A stretch of 53,836 nt of DNA from Gracilibacillus halotolerans (GCF_014206945.1 NZ_JACHON010000019.1:1-53836), one strand, 5' to 3'. Counted from the first letter of the stretch, positions 37,180 through 48,617 are shown. A program made the numbers and translations. The notes: generated from the letters alone by a model not told the origin.

Positions 37180-39636
37180 ATGAATACAATGACGGAAAAT
37201 AAAGCGAAGACAATCCTAGCACAGGAGAACAGCTGGTTGCAGGAATGGAAAAAGAAGCTTCAACAAAAGATATCTTACTATTTAATCGAGAAAGGTGTCC
37301 TTTTATGGGTCATTGGCTTTTTGCTAGGTCGCGCAGTGATTATGGATACCTTGTCGCCATTTGTTATGGCATTTGTTGCTTCTATATGGTTCCTCCGTAA
37401 GGACAAGACACTAGGTGTGATTATAAGTTCTATTGCTGGCGCCTTAACATTCCCTATCAGCCACAGTGGTTCTATCATGTTAGCGTTATTGCTATTTCTA
37501 TGTATCTGTATGTTCGTTCATCAATTGCCACAGTTAGAAAAAATACTTCCATTTATAGTTGCTATCTCAGCATCAGTAGCAAAGTTAGCTGTATTCGCTA
37601 TGACGGTACAAATAACGTACATAGAATGGTTGATTGCGGGAGTAGAAGGAATTCTAGCAAGTATCTTGTTTCTTATTTTTATGCAAAGCATTCCATTATT
37701 ATCACCAAAAAGATACAAACCCGCATTAAAAAACGAAGAGATTATTTGTTTCATCATTTTAATTGCCTCTATTTTAACAGGGCTCGTTGGAATACAATTT
37801 TACGATGCCCAAACCGAACAAGTTTTTGCTAGATACTTCGTATTAATCCTGTCTTATATCGGTGGAGCAGCTATTGGTTCAACAGTAGGTGTTGTCGCAG
37901 GTCTTATTTTGAGTCTAGCGAATCTAACCAATATTTATCAAATGAGTTTACTTGCATTTTCAGGTTTGCTAGGTGGCCTATTGAAGGAAGGAAAAAAGCT
38001 TACCGTTAGCCTTGGTCTTGTAATAGGGACATTACTTATTAGTTTATATGCAAGTGATATTATGCAAATGACACATGCATTAATCGAAAGTGGTCTTGCC
38101 ATATTATTATTTTTGGTAACTCCAGATAAATGGATTCGGAATGTAGCAAGATATATTCCTGGTACAGTAGAGCACTCGCGTGAACAGGAGCAGTATTTAA
38201 AGAAGGTGCGTGATGTAACCGCTCACCAGGTAGAGCGTTTCTCAAATGTATTCCAGGCGCTATCTAAAAGTTTTCAAATCGACTCAAATGCTATAGATGA
38301 GCAAGATATAGAAAGGGATTATTATTTAAGCAATGTGACAGAGAAATCATGTCAGACATGCTTTCTTAAAGAAGCTTGCTGGGTAAAGCAATTTGATACT
38401 ACGTATGAATTGATGGGTGAAGTGAAGGATGAGTTAGAAGCGAATGGAAAACTAAATCATATATTGCAAAGGAAATTTGAGAATCATTGTATCCAATCGA
38501 GCAAGGTTATCGATGTGATGAAGCAAGAACTATCCTTTTTCCAAGCTAATCAACAACTAAAGAAGCAAGTGTTGGAAAGTAGGTTATTTGTTGCAGATCA
38601 ATTAAAAGGTGTATCGGATGTCATGAATAATTTTGCTAAAGAAATTGTGAAGGAGAAGGAAAACCACGAGCAACAGGAAATTGAAATAATTGCGGCGCTA
38701 AGGCATGTCGGAATCGAGCTAGAAAAGCTTGATATTTATAGTTTAGAGCAAGGCAACATCGATATTGAAATGGTCATTCCTTTTGTTCAATATCATGGGG
38801 AAGCTGAAAAATTAATTGCTCCTATTTTATCAGATATATTAAGTGAATCGATTGAAGTGGTAACAACAGAAATATCACCAGTTGCTAGAGGTAGTAGTTA
38901 CTTTGCTTTTGGTTCTGCTAGAAAATATACCGTTTCTTTAGGGGTTGCTCATGCTGCAAAAGGCGGAGGTCTTGTATCTGGTGACAGTTATAAAGCAATG
39001 GAGCTAGGTGCAGGGAAATTTGCGCTTGCGATTAGCGATGGGATGGGGAATGGAAAACGTGCCTACCAAGAAAGCAATGAAACGTTACGTTTGCTTCAAC
39101 AAATTCTTGAATCGGGTTTAAATGAACACGTTGCCATAAAATCCATTAACTCTATTTTATCCTTACGGACGAAAGAAGAGATTTATGCAACATTAGATTT
39201 GGCAATGATTGATTTACATGAGGCATCCGTTAAATTTTTGAAAGTCGGCTCTACTCCAAGTTTTATTATGCGAAATAACTTTGTTGAAAAAGTAGAAGCT
39301 AGTAATTTACCTATTGGGATCATTCAGGAATTCGATGTGGAGGTCGTTAATGCGCAGCTACAGGAAGGAGATATCCTTGTAATGATGAGTGACGGAATCT
39401 TTGAAGGACCAAAGCATATAGGCAATATCGATATGTGGCTGAAACGTAAGATGGTAGAGATACAATCTACGAATCCTCAAGAAATAGCGGATTTATTATT
39501 AGAGGAGGTTATTCGTTCCCAATCGGGAGAGATTGAAGATGATATGACGGTACTCGTCGCACAAGTAAAGGAGAATAAACCGGATTGGGCGCCTATACCT
39601 GCTTATCGAACCTATGGAGAATCTGAGATCAGTTAA
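37180..39636 (+). CDS. spoIIE: Stage II sporulation phosphatase SpoIIE
   Basis: An 818-residue membrane PP2C phosphatase. About ten membrane helices fill residues 35-310, a central FtsZ-interacting region runs to about 590, and the PP2C domain ends the protein, with D602 in SGDSYKAMEL and D620 in ISDGMGNGKRA as metal ligands and DDMTVLVAQV near the end. It dephosphorylates SpoIIAA to activate sigma-F and helps form the polar septum. AAGAGGAG lies nine bases before the ATG used; a much longer frame to 36946 overlaps the promoter. Confidence 0.96.
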   Translation: MNTMTENKAKTILAQENSWLQEWKKKLQQKISYYLIEKGVLLWVIGFLLGRAVIMDTLSPFVMAFVASIWFLRKDKTLGVIISSIAGALTFPISHSGSIMLALLLFLCICMFVHQLPQLEKILPFIVAISASVAKLAVFAMTVQITYIEWLIAGVEGILASILFLIFMQSIPLLSPKRYKPALKNEEIICFIILIASILTGLVGIQFYDAQTEQVFARYFVLILSYIGGAAIGSTVGVVAGLILSLANLTNIYQMSLLAFSGLLGGLLKEGKKLTVSLGLVIGTLLISLYASDIMQMTHALIESGLAILLFLVTPDKWIRNVARYIPGTVEHSREQEQYLKKVRDVTAHQVERFSNVFQALSKSFQIDSNAIDEQDIERDYYLSNVTEKSCQTCFLKEACWVKQFDTTYELMGEVKDELEANGKLNHILQRKFENHCIQSSKVIDVMKQELSFFQANQQLKKQVLESRLFVADQLKGVSDVMNNFAKEIVKEKENHEQQEIEIIAALRHVGIELEKLDIYSLEQGNIDIEMVIPFVQYHGEAEKLIAPILSDILSESIEVVTTEISPVARGSSYFAFGSARKYTVSLGVAHAAKGGGLVSGDSYKAMELGAGKFALAISDGMGNGKRAYQESNETLRLLQQILESGLNEHVAIKSINSILSLRTKEEIYATLDLAMIDLHEASVKFLKVGSTPSFIMRNNFVEKVEASNLPIGIIQEFDVEVVNAQLQEGDILVMMSDGIFEGPKHIGNIDMWLKRKMVEIQSTNPQEIADLLLEEVIRSQSGEIEDDMTVLVAQVKENKPDWAPIPAYRTYGESEIS

Positions 39637-39778
39637 TTACTAGTATGGAAGGATGTTTTTTTATGATTCTATTTCGTTCAGGAGATGTTTGAATACTAGT
39701 ATTTTTATTAGAGAAGTATAATTTTTCCTCCCTATGGCGACAATGGTACCAAATTCAGGTCTTATGGGAGGAATCAAT

Positions 39779-40519
39779 ATGAGAACGGGAACGTTGAAGC
39801 AAGTTTTACTCATTACAGACGGGTGTTCCAATCAGGGAGAACATCCTGCACATGTCGCCACGATGTTAGCAGAACAAGGAATTACTGTAAATGTTATTGG
39901 TATTTTAGAAGATACGCAGAGTGAACAACCAGAAGGCTTAATGGAAGTGGAAGAGATAGCAAGTTCTGGGCAAGGCGTGAGTCAAATTGTTTATCAGCAG
40001 GCACTCTCTCAAACGGTACAAACCGTAACAAAGCAAGCAATGACACAAACACTTCAAGGAGTAGTCAACAAGGAATTGAAGCAAATTCTTGGTAATTCCC
40101 AATCCATTGAGGAATTGCCACCAGATCAACGTGGTGAAGTAATGGAGGTAGTAGATGAGTTAGGGGAAACGTGTGACTTAGAGGTTCTAGTTTTGGTAGA
40201 TACAAGTGCTAGTATGACCAATAAGTTACCAACTGTCCAGGAAGCATTAATAGATTTATCTATTAGTATGAATGCACGTATCGGTAGAAATCGGTTCAGC
40301 ATTTATCAATTTCCAGGGAAACGGAAGCCGATTCATCTATTAGTAGATTGGACCGAACAGCTTTCATCGATTTCCTCTGTTTTCTCAAAAATTGCGACTG
40401 GAGGAGTGACACCGACAGGTCCAGCGCTAAAAGAAGCAATGTATCAATTCGGAAAGAAAACACTAAAAAGGAGATTATGGCGGAATGATGACCCAAGCAT
40501 CGAAGAAGCTGGAAATTAA
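39779..40519 (+). CDS. yabS: von Willebrand factor A-like protein YabS
   Basis: A 246-residue protein. It opens MRTGTLKQVLLITDGCSNQGEHP and has a VWA-type metal site DTSASM near residue 141, with VTPTGPALKEAM downstream. No function is known; in B. subtilis it is a sporulation-induced gene next to yabT. GGGAGG precedes the ATG, and the start matches the family N-terminus. Its last 35 bases overlap yabT, so the two are coupled and the proteins may work together. Confidence 0.88.
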   Translation: MRTGTLKQVLLITDGCSNQGEHPAHVATMLAEQGITVNVIGILEDTQSEQPEGLMEVEEIASSGQGVSQIVYQQALSQTVQTVTKQAMTQTLQGVVNKELKQILGNSQSIEELPPDQRGEVMEVVDELGETCDLEVLVLVDTSASMTNKLPTVQEALIDLSISMNARIGRNRFSIYQFPGKRKPIHLLVDWTEQLSSISSVFSKIATGGVTPTGPALKEAMYQFGKKTLKRRLWRNDDPSIEEAGN

Positions 40520-41438
40520 GTTTCGTAGGGGGCAAATAATTCAAGGGAAATGGCATAAAAAATCCTATCAAATAATCCGAGAATTAGGTAGCGGAGCGGT
40601 TGGGACGGTATATTTATGTGTGTCAGATGGTAGAAAGGTAGCGCTAAAGGTAAGCAGCCAAATGAGCTCCATTTCCTCTGAGGTAAATGTATTAAAATCA
40701 TTTCAGTCGGTTCAAGGTAAACGCCTTGGACCTTCTTTAATAGATGTAGATGACTTCGTTTCAAAAGATGGGCATGCATATCCTTTTTATGTTATGGAAT
40801 ATGTGGAAGGTGTATCGCTACATGAATTTATTCAAAGAAACGGTAAAGAGTGGTTGTTTTCCCTACTAGTCGGGTTAACGAGAGACTTGGAGGAGTTACA
40901 CCAAAAAGGGTATGTGTTTGGCGATTTAAAGATGGAGAATCTACTTGTTACACGCAACCCTATTCGTCTAAGATGGGTAGACGTGGGAGGTACTACACTT
41001 CAAGGAAGAGCGATTAAGGAATATACGGAATTTTATGACCGTGCTTATTGGGAATGTGGGGATCGGAAAGCGGAGCCGCGCTATGATTTATTTGCATTAG
41101 CGATGGTTGTGTTACGCATTTTTTATCCTTCAGGGTTTGAAAAGACTAGTTCACCTGCACGATTGTTACACCAAAAAGCAAATACAGCGATAAAAAACGA
41201 CGCATTACGAAAGCTCGTTTTGTATCTCATCCAAGGAAAAATGAGCACAGCTTCTGAAGTCCGAACTTATTTACTAGACGCTTATCAAAAAAGTCATGAC
41301 TCAGGCGGGGTAGCTCATACTGGCCAAGTATCGAGGCAACGTCAAAATTCTCAACAAGGAGAAATTTATCCCATTACGGAAGCTAGTATTATCTTTTTTT
41401 CTAGTGGATTGTTCTTTGTATGGCTTTTCCTATTATAA
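40485..41438 (+). CDS. yabT: Serine/threonine protein kinase YabT (PrkD)
   Basis: A 317-residue Hanks-type kinase with a C-terminal membrane anchor. The glycine loop GSGAVG is at 35-40, the ATP lysine K55 in VALK, catalytic GDLKMEN at 146-152 (D147; the usual H is replaced, FGD instead of HRD), and DVG at 166-168 in place of DFG. The last 20 residues are hydrophobic. B. subtilis YabT is a sporulation kinase that binds DNA and phosphorylates RecA. No extracellular PASTA domains. Confidence 0.9.
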   Translation: MMTQASKKLEIKFRRGQIIQGKWHKKSYQIIRELGSGAVGTVYLCVSDGRKVALKVSSQMSSISSEVNVLKSFQSVQGKRLGPSLIDVDDFVSKDGHAYPFYVMEYVEGVSLHEFIQRNGKEWLFSLLVGLTRDLEELHQKGYVFGDLKMENLLVTRNPIRLRWVDVGGTTLQGRAIKEYTEFYDRAYWECGDRKAEPRYDLFALAMVVLRIFYPSGFEKTSSPARLLHQKANTAIKNDALRKLVLYLIQGKMSTASEVRTYLLDAYQKSHDSGGVAHTGQVSRQRQNSQQGEIYPITEASIIFFSSGLFFVWLFLL

Positions 41439-41564
41439 TTTAGACAACCGTTTTTCATTCATTTCATAACAGATAAAAACAAAGTTTATAGCTATTCTTT
41501 ATCGAAGGAAAGTGTGCGGAGATATGGTAAAATAAAAGTAAATAAAAAGCTTGAGGTGCAGCGA

Positions 41565-42956
41565 ATGATAGTACACCGTCTAAATGAAAAGGTTTGGCCA
41601 TTTATAGAGAGGCATCAGTTAATACGCAGCCATTCTAAAGTACTAGTAGCTGTCTCTGGCGGGGCCGATTCTCTTCTCTTACTTCATTATATGGCTTTTT
41701 TGTCAGAGAAGTTAGCTCTTAAACTCCATGTTGTAACAGTAGATCATCAGTTGCGAGGTGAAGAATCGAGAAGGGATGCTCTTTTTGTGCAAAGCCTTTG
41801 TGCAAAGCTTCAAATCCCATGTACAATTAAACGAGTAAACGTGAAGGATCGAATGCGACAGGAACAAGAAAGCACACAAATAGCAGCAAGGAAACTTCGT
41901 TACGAAATTTGGCAGGAGATGATGCAAAAAGATGGCTATCATTATTTAGCGCTTGGTCATCATGGTGATGATCAGTTGGAGACGATGCTCATGCGATTAA
42001 CGCATTTCGGTAGACCATCCTCCTTTCAAGGTATTCCAGTAAAGCGTCCCTTCTCATCCGGTTCCATTATTCGGCCATTACTTTGTTTAAGTAAAGACGA
42101 AATATATCAATTTTGCCATGAATTAGAGATAGTGCCGAGAGAGGATCCTTCTAATCTTTCGATCGATTATGAAAGGAACTTTTTCCGTCATCAAATACTC
42201 CCATCTATTAAGGAGAGGAATCAGGTTGCCCACCATCTTGTGCAATCCTTAACAGAGAGACTACAGGAAGATGAGGAATTTTTACAGAATGAAGCGTATA
42301 AACTAGTAGAGGCCAGTGTACATAAAAGTACAAAGCCTCGTTCGGTAACATTACATATCCCATCCTTTCAGGAGTATGCGATTGCTTTACAAAGGAGAGC
42401 CTTTCATCTAATATTAAACTATCTATACACAACAGCTCCTAATGTTATTACCGTTCAGCATGAGGACGACTTCTTTTCACTTCTCCACCAAACAAAGAGT
42501 AATGCTAAGCTCCATTTCCCAAGTGGTTTAGAAGTAAGAAAACATTATGAAAGTGTTACTTTTGCGTTTAGAGACGATGATAAACTTGCTTTATCTAGTA
42601 AGAAGATACAGGTACCAGGGGTTACAGAGTTAGATAATGGGGCAAAAATAAAAACAGAGATTGTGACAGATTGTATAGACGAAGCTTCTCATCAAATGCT
42701 CATCCCTTTTATAGAAGGAGAGCTCTCGATTAGAGGAAGAAAAGCTGGAGATCGTATGGCGATAAGAGGATTAAATGGTCACCAAAAGCTAAAAGATTTG
42801 TTTATAAATGAGAAGATACCCACTTTCAAGCGTGACAATTGGCCATTATTGGTTGATGAAAATGATCAAATCTTATGGGTTATCGGCTTAAGGAAAGCGG
42901 ATATCAGTACAGGGCAACAAACAGAGCAATATATCTTACTTACATATCAGGAATAG
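41565..42956 (+). CDS. tilS: tRNA(Ile)-lysidine synthetase
   Basis: A 463-residue PP-loop ATPase that converts C34 of tRNA-Ile2 (anticodon CAU) to lysidine. The PP-loop SGGADS is at residues 31-36, [13 protein letters not shown] follows at about 127-139, and the C-terminal LysS-like domain ends the protein ([20 protein letters not shown]). GAGGTG precedes the ATG chosen; a start 17 codons earlier lacks a ribosome-binding site. hprT follows after 16 bases. B. subtilis has the same tilS-hprT pair, regulated together with ftsH. Confidence 0.95.
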   Translation: MIVHRLNEKVWPFIERHQLIRSHSKVLVAVSGGADSLLLLHYMAFLSEKLALKLHVVTVDHQLRGEESRRDALFVQSLCAKLQIPCTIKRVNVKDRMRQEQESTQIAARKLRYEIWQEMMQKDGYHYLALGHHGDDQLETMLMRLTHFGRPSSFQGIPVKRPFSSGSIIRPLLCLSKDEIYQFCHELEIVPREDPSNLSIDYERNFFRHQILPSIKERNQVAHHLVQSLTERLQEDEEFLQNEAYKLVEASVHKSTKPRSVTLHIPSFQEYAIALQRRAFHLILNYLYTTAPNVITVQHEDDFFSLLHQTKSNAKLHFPSGLEVRKHYESVTFAFRDDDKLALSSKKIQVPGVTELDNGAKIKTEIVTDCIDEASHQMLIPFIEGELSIRGRKAGDRMAIRGLNGHQKLKDLFINEKIPTFKRDNWPLLVDENDQILWVIGLRKADISTGQQTEQYILLTYQE

Positions 42957-42972
42957 GGAAACAGGAGGCATC

Positions 42973-43521
42973 ATGATGCATAACGAAATAGAGAAGACAT
43001 TAATTACAGAAGAGGATATTCAACAAAAATGTCAAGAAATTGGAGAGCAATTGAGTAAGGAATATGAGGGGAAATTCCCACTTGCTGTTGGTGTGCTTAA
43101 AGGTGCACTCCCTTTTATGTCTGACGTTCTTCGTAAAATGGACATCCATGTAGAAATGGACTTTATGGATGTGTCAAGTTACGGAAACGAAATGCGCTCT
43201 TCAGGAGAAGTGAAAATAGTGAAAGACTTAGACACGAAGGTAGAAGGAAGAGACGTCATCATTATTGAGGACATTATTGACAGTGGTCTTACACTAAGTT
43301 ATTTGGTAGATCTATTTAAATATCGTAAAGCTAATTCCATTAAAATTGTTACATTATTAGATAAGCCTGAAGGTAGAACAGTTGATATTAAAGCGGACAT
43401 TACAGGTTTTTCTGTTCCAAATGAGTTTGTTGTCGGATATGGGTTAGATTACCAAGAAAAGTTCCGAAACTTACCATATATAGGTGTATTAAAACCTGAA
43501 GTTTATGGTGGGGATAATTAG
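42973..43521 (+). CDS. hprT: Hypoxanthine-guanine phosphoribosyltransferase
   Basis: A 182-residue purine salvage enzyme. The PRPP-binding motif is [18 protein letters not shown] (about 94-111), [17 protein letters not shown] is the flexible loop, and [21 protein letters not shown] ends the active site. It starts with two ATGs behind AGGAGG; the first was used because the family begins MM. It converts hypoxanthine and guanine to IMP and GMP using PRPP. Confidence 0.96.
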   Translation: MMHNEIEKTLITEEDIQQKCQEIGEQLSKEYEGKFPLAVGVLKGALPFMSDVLRKMDIHVEMDFMDVSSYGNEMRSSGEVKIVKDLDTKVEGRDVIIIEDIIDSGLTLSYLVDLFKYRKANSIKIVTLLDKPEGRTVDIKADITGFSVPNEFVVGYGLDYQEKFRNLPYIGVLKPEVYGGDN

Positions 43522-43573
43522 CAAACTCATTGGATATATAATATAAGGAAGTCGATTGTCTTTAGTTGTAATG

Positions 43574-43602
43574 TTGGCTTCCAATATGTTACTATTTACT
43601 AT
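43574..43602 (+). promoter_or_regulatory. sigma-A promoter of ftsH
   Basis: TTGGCT, 17 bases, TACTAT stands about 30 bases before the ftsH ATG; each hexamer has one or two mismatches. hprT readthrough is also possible since no terminator lies between. Confidence 0.6.
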
Positions 43603-43632
43603 AGTTTTTTCGTTATCGGGAGGAGGTAGTCA

Positions 43633-45696
43633 ATGAATCGGATAATACGCAACGTGGTCCTCTATTTGTTCATATTTATTGTGTTAATTGGGATCATATC
43701 CGTTTTTAGTAACCAAAACAATCAAGCGGAAGAGTATAAAGTAAGTGACTTTGTACACGCATTGGACAATAAACAAATTGAATCAATGGAGATGCGACCA
43801 TCAAATGGTGTAATGCGTATTGTTGGTGAACTGAAGGAAGAGGATAAAACATTTATCACACATATTCCTAACAGTCCAGCAATTGTAGAAGATGTAACGA
43901 ATAAAGGTATGGAACAAGATATTCTAACTACACTAGAAGAAGAGCGACCAAATGGATGGGTTACGTTCTTAACGACGATGATTCCATTTGTTATAATATT
44001 TATTTTGTTTTTCTTTTTACTCAACCAAGCTCAGGGTGGCGGAAGCCGTGTTATGAACTTCGGTAAAAGTAAAGCGAAAATGTACAGTGAAGATAAGAAA
44101 AAGGTTCGTTTTAGAGATGTAGCCGGTGCAGATGAAGAGAAACAGGAATTAGTAGAGGTTGTTGACTTCTTAAAAGACCCTCGTAAGTTTGCAGCAATCG
44201 GTGCTACCATACCAAAAGGTGTTCTATTAGTAGGACCTCCTGGTACAGGTAAGACATTGCTTGCTCGTGCAGTAGCAGGTGAAGCAGGTGTACCTTTCTT
44301 CAGTATCAGTGGTTCTGACTTTGTGGAAATGTTTGTCGGTGTAGGTGCTTCTCGTGTCCGTGATTTATTCGAGAATGCAAAGAAAAATGCACCTTGTATC
44401 ATCTTTATCGATGAGATTGATGCAGTAGGACGTCAGCGTGGAGCTGGTGTTGGTGGTGGACATGATGAGCGTGAGCAAACATTAAACCAGTTACTTGTAG
44501 AAATGGATGGATTCGGTGAAAATGAAGGAATCATTATTATCGCTGCGACAAACCGTCCTGACATCTTAGATCCAGCCCTATTAAGACCAGGTCGATTTGA
44601 CCGTCAAATTACAGTAGATAGACCAGACCTTAGAGGTCGTGAGGATGTATTAAAAGTACATGCTCGAAACAAACCATTAGCAAACGATGTGTCTTTAAAA
44701 ACAATTGCAATGCGTACACCAGGATTCTCAGGAGCAGATTTAGAAAACCTTCTTAACGAAGCGGCGTTAGTAGCTGCTCGTGCAGATAAGAAGCAAATTG
44801 AGATGATTGATGTAGATGAGGCAATAGACCGTGTTATTGCTGGACCAGCTAAGAAGAGTCGTGTTATCTCCGAGAAAGAACGTAATATTGTGGCTTACCA
44901 TGAAAGTGGTCATACAGTAATCGGTATGGTACTGGATGACGCGGATATGGTACATAAGGTAACAATTGTTCCTCGTGGCCAAGCGGGTGGATATGCTGTA
45001 ATGCTTCCTCGTGAAGATCGTTATTTTATGACAAAGCCAGAATTATTTGATAAGATTACAGGCTTGCTCGGTGGTCGAGTAGCAGAAGAAATTATCTTTG
45101 GAGAAGTAAGTACAGGAGCTCATAACGATTTCCAACGAGCAACTGGTATTGCGAGAAAGATGATTATGGAATACGGTATGAGTGATAAAATCGGACCACT
45201 CCAATTTGGTAGTAGTGGTGGTCAAGTGTTCCTTGGTAGAGATATGCAATCAGAGCAAAACTATAGTGATGCGATTGCTTATGAAATTGACCAGGAAATG
45301 CAAAATTTCATTGAGTATTGTTATAAACGAGCGAAAGATATCTTAAATGAAAATAGAGATAAGTTAGAATTAATTGCTAAAACCTTATTAGAGATTGAGA
45401 CGCTAGATGCGAAACAAATTAAGTCTCTTTTCGAAAAAGGTAGACTTCCTACTCCTGAAGAATTAGAGGAAGAAGCACGTTTGGAAAAGGAAAAGGCTGA
45501 GAAAGAAAGACAAGAAGCTAAAGCACGTGCAGAAGCTGAAAGTGCTAAAGTGGAACGAGAGAATGATGAAGTTCGTGTCAATATTCAGTCAAAACAGGAA
45601 GATGTACAGACGAATGCGCCGGATTCTTCCGAAGAGCCAAATCCTAGTGAGGCAGAGAAAGAGCCAGAGAACGAAGAAGAAAAGAAAAACGATTAA
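43633..45696 (+). CDS. ftsH: ATP-dependent zinc metalloprotease FtsH
   Basis: A 687-residue membrane AAA+ protease. Membrane helices at about 5-25 and 112-130 flank an extracellular domain. Walker A is GPPGTGKT (201-208), Walker [12 protein letters not shown] (about 255-265), the second region of homology contains RPGRFDRQ, and the zinc motif is HESGH (423-427). A long acidic, Lys/Glu-rich tail ends the protein. It degrades regulators such as Spo0E and misassembled membrane proteins. GGGAGGAGG precedes the ATG. Confidence 0.97.
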   Translation: MNRIIRNVVLYLFIFIVLIGIISVFSNQNNQAEEYKVSDFVHALDNKQIESMEMRPSNGVMRIVGELKEEDKTFITHIPNSPAIVEDVTNKGMEQDILTTLEEERPNGWVTFLTTMIPFVIIFILFFFLLNQAQGGGSRVMNFGKSKAKMYSEDKKKVRFRDVAGADEEKQELVEVVDFLKDPRKFAAIGATIPKGVLLVGPPGTGKTLLARAVAGEAGVPFFSISGSDFVEMFVGVGASRVRDLFENAKKNAPCIIFIDEIDAVGRQRGAGVGGGHDEREQTLNQLLVEMDGFGENEGIIIIAATNRPDILDPALLRPGRFDRQITVDRPDLRGREDVLKVHARNKPLANDVSLKTIAMRTPGFSGADLENLLNEAALVAARADKKQIEMIDVDEAIDRVIAGPAKKSRVISEKERNIVAYHESGHTVIGMVLDDADMVHKVTIVPRGQAGGYAVMLPREDRYFMTKPELFDKITGLLGGRVAEEIIFGEVSTGAHNDFQRATGIARKMIMEYGMSDKIGPLQFGSSGGQVFLGRDMQSEQNYSDAIAYEIDQEMQNFIEYCYKRAKDILNENRDKLELIAKTLLEIETLDAKQIKSLFEKGRLPTPEELEEEARLEKEKAEKERQEAKARAEAESAKVERENDEVRVNIQSKQEDVQTNAPDSSEEPNPSEAEKEPENEEEKKND

Positions 45697-45726
45697 TCTA
45701 TTTTTATAGTAGATCGCAAATAGGAA

Positions 45727-45769
45727 ACGACTCAGAATGCTTTTAAAGGCATTTTGGGTCGTTTTTTTC
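45727..45769 (+). terminator. ftsH terminator
   Basis: A 14-bp stem (ACGACTCAGAATGC with GCATTTTGGGTCGT, with G-T pairs), an 8-base loop and seven T residues. The 250 bases between it and coaX hold no gene that I can see, only the coaX promoter. Confidence 0.9.
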
Positions 45770-45964
45770 TGCTCAGTCGCGAATTGTGCCCTGGATTTAG
45801 CCTTGTTTTGACTTATTATAGATAATCAATCTATCAAGGTCCATCCTCTTTCTAGTTTCGAACTTTTTGCTCCGGGAACAGACAGATAGATAATCAAACC
45901 ACATCTAAAAGAAAAGAGGATAAATTTTTATAGTGCTGGGAAGATAAATTAAATGACTTAATGC

Positions 45965-45994
45965 TTGAATAGCCGTATCTTTAAACTATACAAT
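45965..45994 (+). promoter_or_regulatory. Candidate promoter of coaX-hslO-yacD
   Basis: TTGAAT and TACAAT at 18 bases, about 33 bases before the coaX ATG. Confidence 0.55.
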
Positions 45995-46026
45995 ATGAAC
46001 AAAGATTCCATAATCGGAGGAAAATT

Positions 46027-46794
46027 ATGATTTTTGTATTAGATGTGGGAAATACGAATACCGTTTTAGGTGTGTTTGATCAAGGTGAGTTAAAATACGA
46101 ATGGCGAATGAAAACAGACAAGTATAAAACAGAAGATGAATTTGGTATGTTTATTAAATCATTATTAGAACATGAGGGTCTATCTCTTGGAGATATTAAA
46201 GATATAATAATCTCTTCCGTTGTACCACCTATTTTATTCGCTCTAGAGCGAATGAGTAAGAAATACTTTCGCTGTAATCCAATGATAATTGGTGCTGACA
46301 ACGTGAAGGATTTTCTAAAACTAACATATCCGAATCCAAACGAATTAGGTGCTGATCGAATTGTGAACGCAGTCGGAGCAATCGAAGAATATGGTGCTCC
46401 ATTGGTTATCGTTGATTTTGGTACAGCTACAACCTACTGTTATATTAATGAAGAAGAAGCATATGTAGGTGGATTGATTACTCCAGGAGTTAATATATCG
46501 TTAGATGCTCTATATCGAAATGCAGCAAAGTTGCCAAAGATAGAACTGAAAAGGACAGAAAATATTATTGGTCAATCTACAGTAGAAGCTATGCAGTCAG
46601 GGGTATATTATGGATATGTCGGTCAAGTGGAGGAAATTGTTAGACGAATGAAGGCAAATGTTAATGGAAACCCAACGGTTATCGCCACAGGAGGTCTAGC
46701 AAATTTGATAGCGAAGGATGCGAAGAGTATTGATAAGGTTGATCCTTATCTGACGCTGAAAGGTCTATATTATATTTATAAAAAAAATAAGTAG
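46027..46794 (+). CDS. coaX: Type III pantothenate kinase
   Basis: A 255-residue ASKHA-fold kinase, first step of coenzyme A synthesis. The phosphate motif [10 protein letters not shown] is at residues 6-15, the [11 protein letters not shown] segment lies near 110-120, and VDFGTATT near 135. Type III enzymes are not inhibited by CoA and require a monovalent cation. CGGAGG precedes the ATG. hslO follows after 29 bases, as in B. subtilis. Confidence 0.96.
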   Translation: MIFVLDVGNTNTVLGVFDQGELKYEWRMKTDKYKTEDEFGMFIKSLLEHEGLSLGDIKDIIISSVVPPILFALERMSKKYFRCNPMIIGADNVKDFLKLTYPNPNELGADRIVNAVGAIEEYGAPLVIVDFGTATTYCYINEEEAYVGGLITPGVNISLDALYRNAAKLPKIELKRTENIIGQSTVEAMQSGVYYGYVGQVEEIVRRMKANVNGNPTVIATGGLANLIAKDAKSIDKVDPYLTLKGLYYIYKKNK

Positions 46795-46823
46795 ATGCAA
46801 GAAGGAAAGGAAGATTATGGTCT

Positions 46824-47693
46824 ATGACAGATTATTTGTTAAAAGCAACCGCCTTTAATGGAGAAGTACGAGCATATGCGATTCGCTCAACAGAAACCGT
46901 AGAAGAAGCTAGGAGAAGACAAGATACATGGGCGACAGCTTCTGCTGCATTAGGAAGAACGATTACCATTTCTACTATGCTTGGAGCTATGCTTAAGGGA
47001 GAAGACAAATTAACCGTAAAAATTGAAGCAAATGGTCCAATGGGTGCGATTGTTGCAGATGCTAATGCAAAAGGTGAAGTACGAGGTTATTGTACGAACC
47101 CTCACGTTGATTTTGAATCGAATGCACAAGGAAAGCTGGATGTAAGAAGAGCAGTTGGAACGGAAGGAACGTTGAGTATTGTAAAAGATCTTGGATTAAA
47201 GACGCATTTTACAGGGCAAGTTCCCATTGTGTCTGGCGAAATTAGCGAGGATTTTACGTATTATTTAGCTAATTCTGAACAAGTTCCTTCTGCAGTTGGC
47301 GCAGGGGTTCTAGTGGATACAGATTATACGATACTGGCTGCGGGCGGCTTCATTGTTCAATTGCTTCCGGGTGCAAGTGAATTTACGATATCGAAAATTG
47401 AAAAGAGCATCGAAAATATGCCTCCTATATCTAAACTTATCCAAGAAGGGAAATCACCCGAAGAAGTGTTGGAGGTTGTATTAGGCAATGACTTAACGAT
47501 TCACGAAAAAATGCCAGTTACGTTCCATTGCCCTTGTTCAAGAGAAAGGATTTCAAATGCGATTATTAGTTTAGGTAACGATGAAATTGATTCAATGATT
47601 AAAGAAGATAAAGGCGCAGAAGCAACATGTAACTTCTGTAACGAAATTTACCGTTTTAATGTGGAGGAATTGGAAGCTCTGAAGACAAACTAG
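46824..47693 (+). CDS. hslO: Redox-regulated chaperone Hsp33
   Basis: A 289-residue holdase chaperone. Its C-terminal zinc switch is C236-x-C238 and C269-x2-C272; oxidation of these cysteines releases zinc and activates the protein under oxidative heat stress. The N-terminal domain shows the family's [15 protein letters not shown] and [26 protein letters not shown] precedes the ATG. Confidence 0.96.
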   Translation: MTDYLLKATAFNGEVRAYAIRSTETVEEARRRQDTWATASAALGRTITISTMLGAMLKGEDKLTVKIEANGPMGAIVADANAKGEVRGYCTNPHVDFESNAQGKLDVRRAVGTEGTLSIVKDLGLKTHFTGQVPIVSGEISEDFTYYLANSEQVPSAVGAGVLVDTDYTILAAGGFIVQLLPGASEFTISKIEKSIENMPPISKLIQEGKSPEEVLEVVLGNDLTIHEKMPVTFHCPCSRERISNAIISLGNDEIDSMIKEDKGAEATCNFCNEIYRFNVEELEALKTN

Positions 47694-47705
47694 GGGGAAG
47701 ACAGG

Positions 47706-48617
47706 GTGAGGATACCGAGAGTCGTACTTTGGATTATCATATTAATCTTATTAATTTTGCTCATTTTTCAGATAGCAACCAACAGAGAAGGAACAGAGCA
47801 TCAGATTATCATCGAGGATAAAGAAATAGACCAGTCTGTAAAACATGTCGCTAAAATCGGGAATCATGACATTCACTATGACGATTGGCAACAACAATTA
47901 TTTGATGAATATGGAAAGAAAGTATTAACAGATATGGTGAACAAAGAGGTTGTATTACAATTAGCAGAGGAAAAGAATTTAGAAGTACCTGAGAAGTTTA
48001 TGGAGAGAGAACTAGCGCGCATGTATATGATGCATGGGGTACTATCAAAGGAGAAAGAAGAACAATTGCGTGAGAAATGGCAGGAGCAAATTGAGTATCG
48101 ATTCTTCCTGCAAGAATTGTTGATAGAAGACTCTGCCGTGGAGGACTCGAAATTAGAAGAGTATTTTGATACGTATAAAAATCAATATCAATTCTCTGAA
48201 ATGCTACAGTTTTCCCATATTACGGTGGCTACGCAAGAAGAAGCAAATCGAGTTAAAGAGTTACTAGATGATGGGGAAAAATTCGGAAGTCTTGCAAATC
48301 AATACAGCATAGACGAAGATACCAATGAAAACGATGGCTACTTAGGTTATTATTCGGATACAACTAATTTTTTACCTGCAATTTATTTTGATATAGCAGA
48401 AGAGTTGGATGAAGGAGAATATAGCGATCCGTATTTGCTAAATGGAGGATATGTGATTGTTAAATTGCATAGAATATTACCAGCTATAGAATTTACGTAT
48501 GAAGAGGCTTACCGGGAAGTACGTCAAGATGTAATCTTGGATGAGTATCCTTCTGATTTGAATGCAAAAGATCTATGGAATGAATCAGATGTCGAAATGA
48601 TTTATGAAAAGGAGTAA
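47706..48617 (+). CDS. yacD: Membrane-anchored PpiC-type peptidyl-prolyl isomerase (YacD)
   Basis: A 303-residue extracytoplasmic foldase-like protein. A hydrophobic anchor covers residues 6-23 with no lipobox cysteine, unlike the lipoprotein PrsA. An N-terminal SurA-like helical part follows. The parvulin (rotamase) domain lies at about 160-260 (LQFSHITVATQEEANRVKELL, LANQYSID, DGYLGYYS, LNGGYVIVKLHR). The start is GTG. It sits 12 bases after hslO, and both act in protein folding. Whether it is catalytically active is not shown. Confidence 0.9.
   Translation: MRIPRVVLWIIILILLILLIFQIATNREGTEHQIIIEDKEIDQSVKHVAKIGNHDIHYDDWQQQLFDEYGKKVLTDMVNKEVVLQLAEEKNLEVPEKFMERELARMYMMHGVLSKEKEEQLREKWQEQIEYRFFLQELLIEDSAVEDSKLEEYFDTYKNQYQFSEMLQFSHITVATQEEANRVKELLDDGEKFGSLANQYSIDEDTNENDGYLGYYSDTTNFLPAIYFDIAEELDEGEYSDPYLLNGGYVIVKLHRILPAIEFTYEEAYREVRQDVILDEYPSDLNAKDLWNESDVEMIYEKE

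Noticed and set aside
44031-44402. 123-codon minus-strand open frame inside ftsH
   Set aside because: Antisense shadow of the AAA+ domain; no ribosome-binding site and low-complexity composition.
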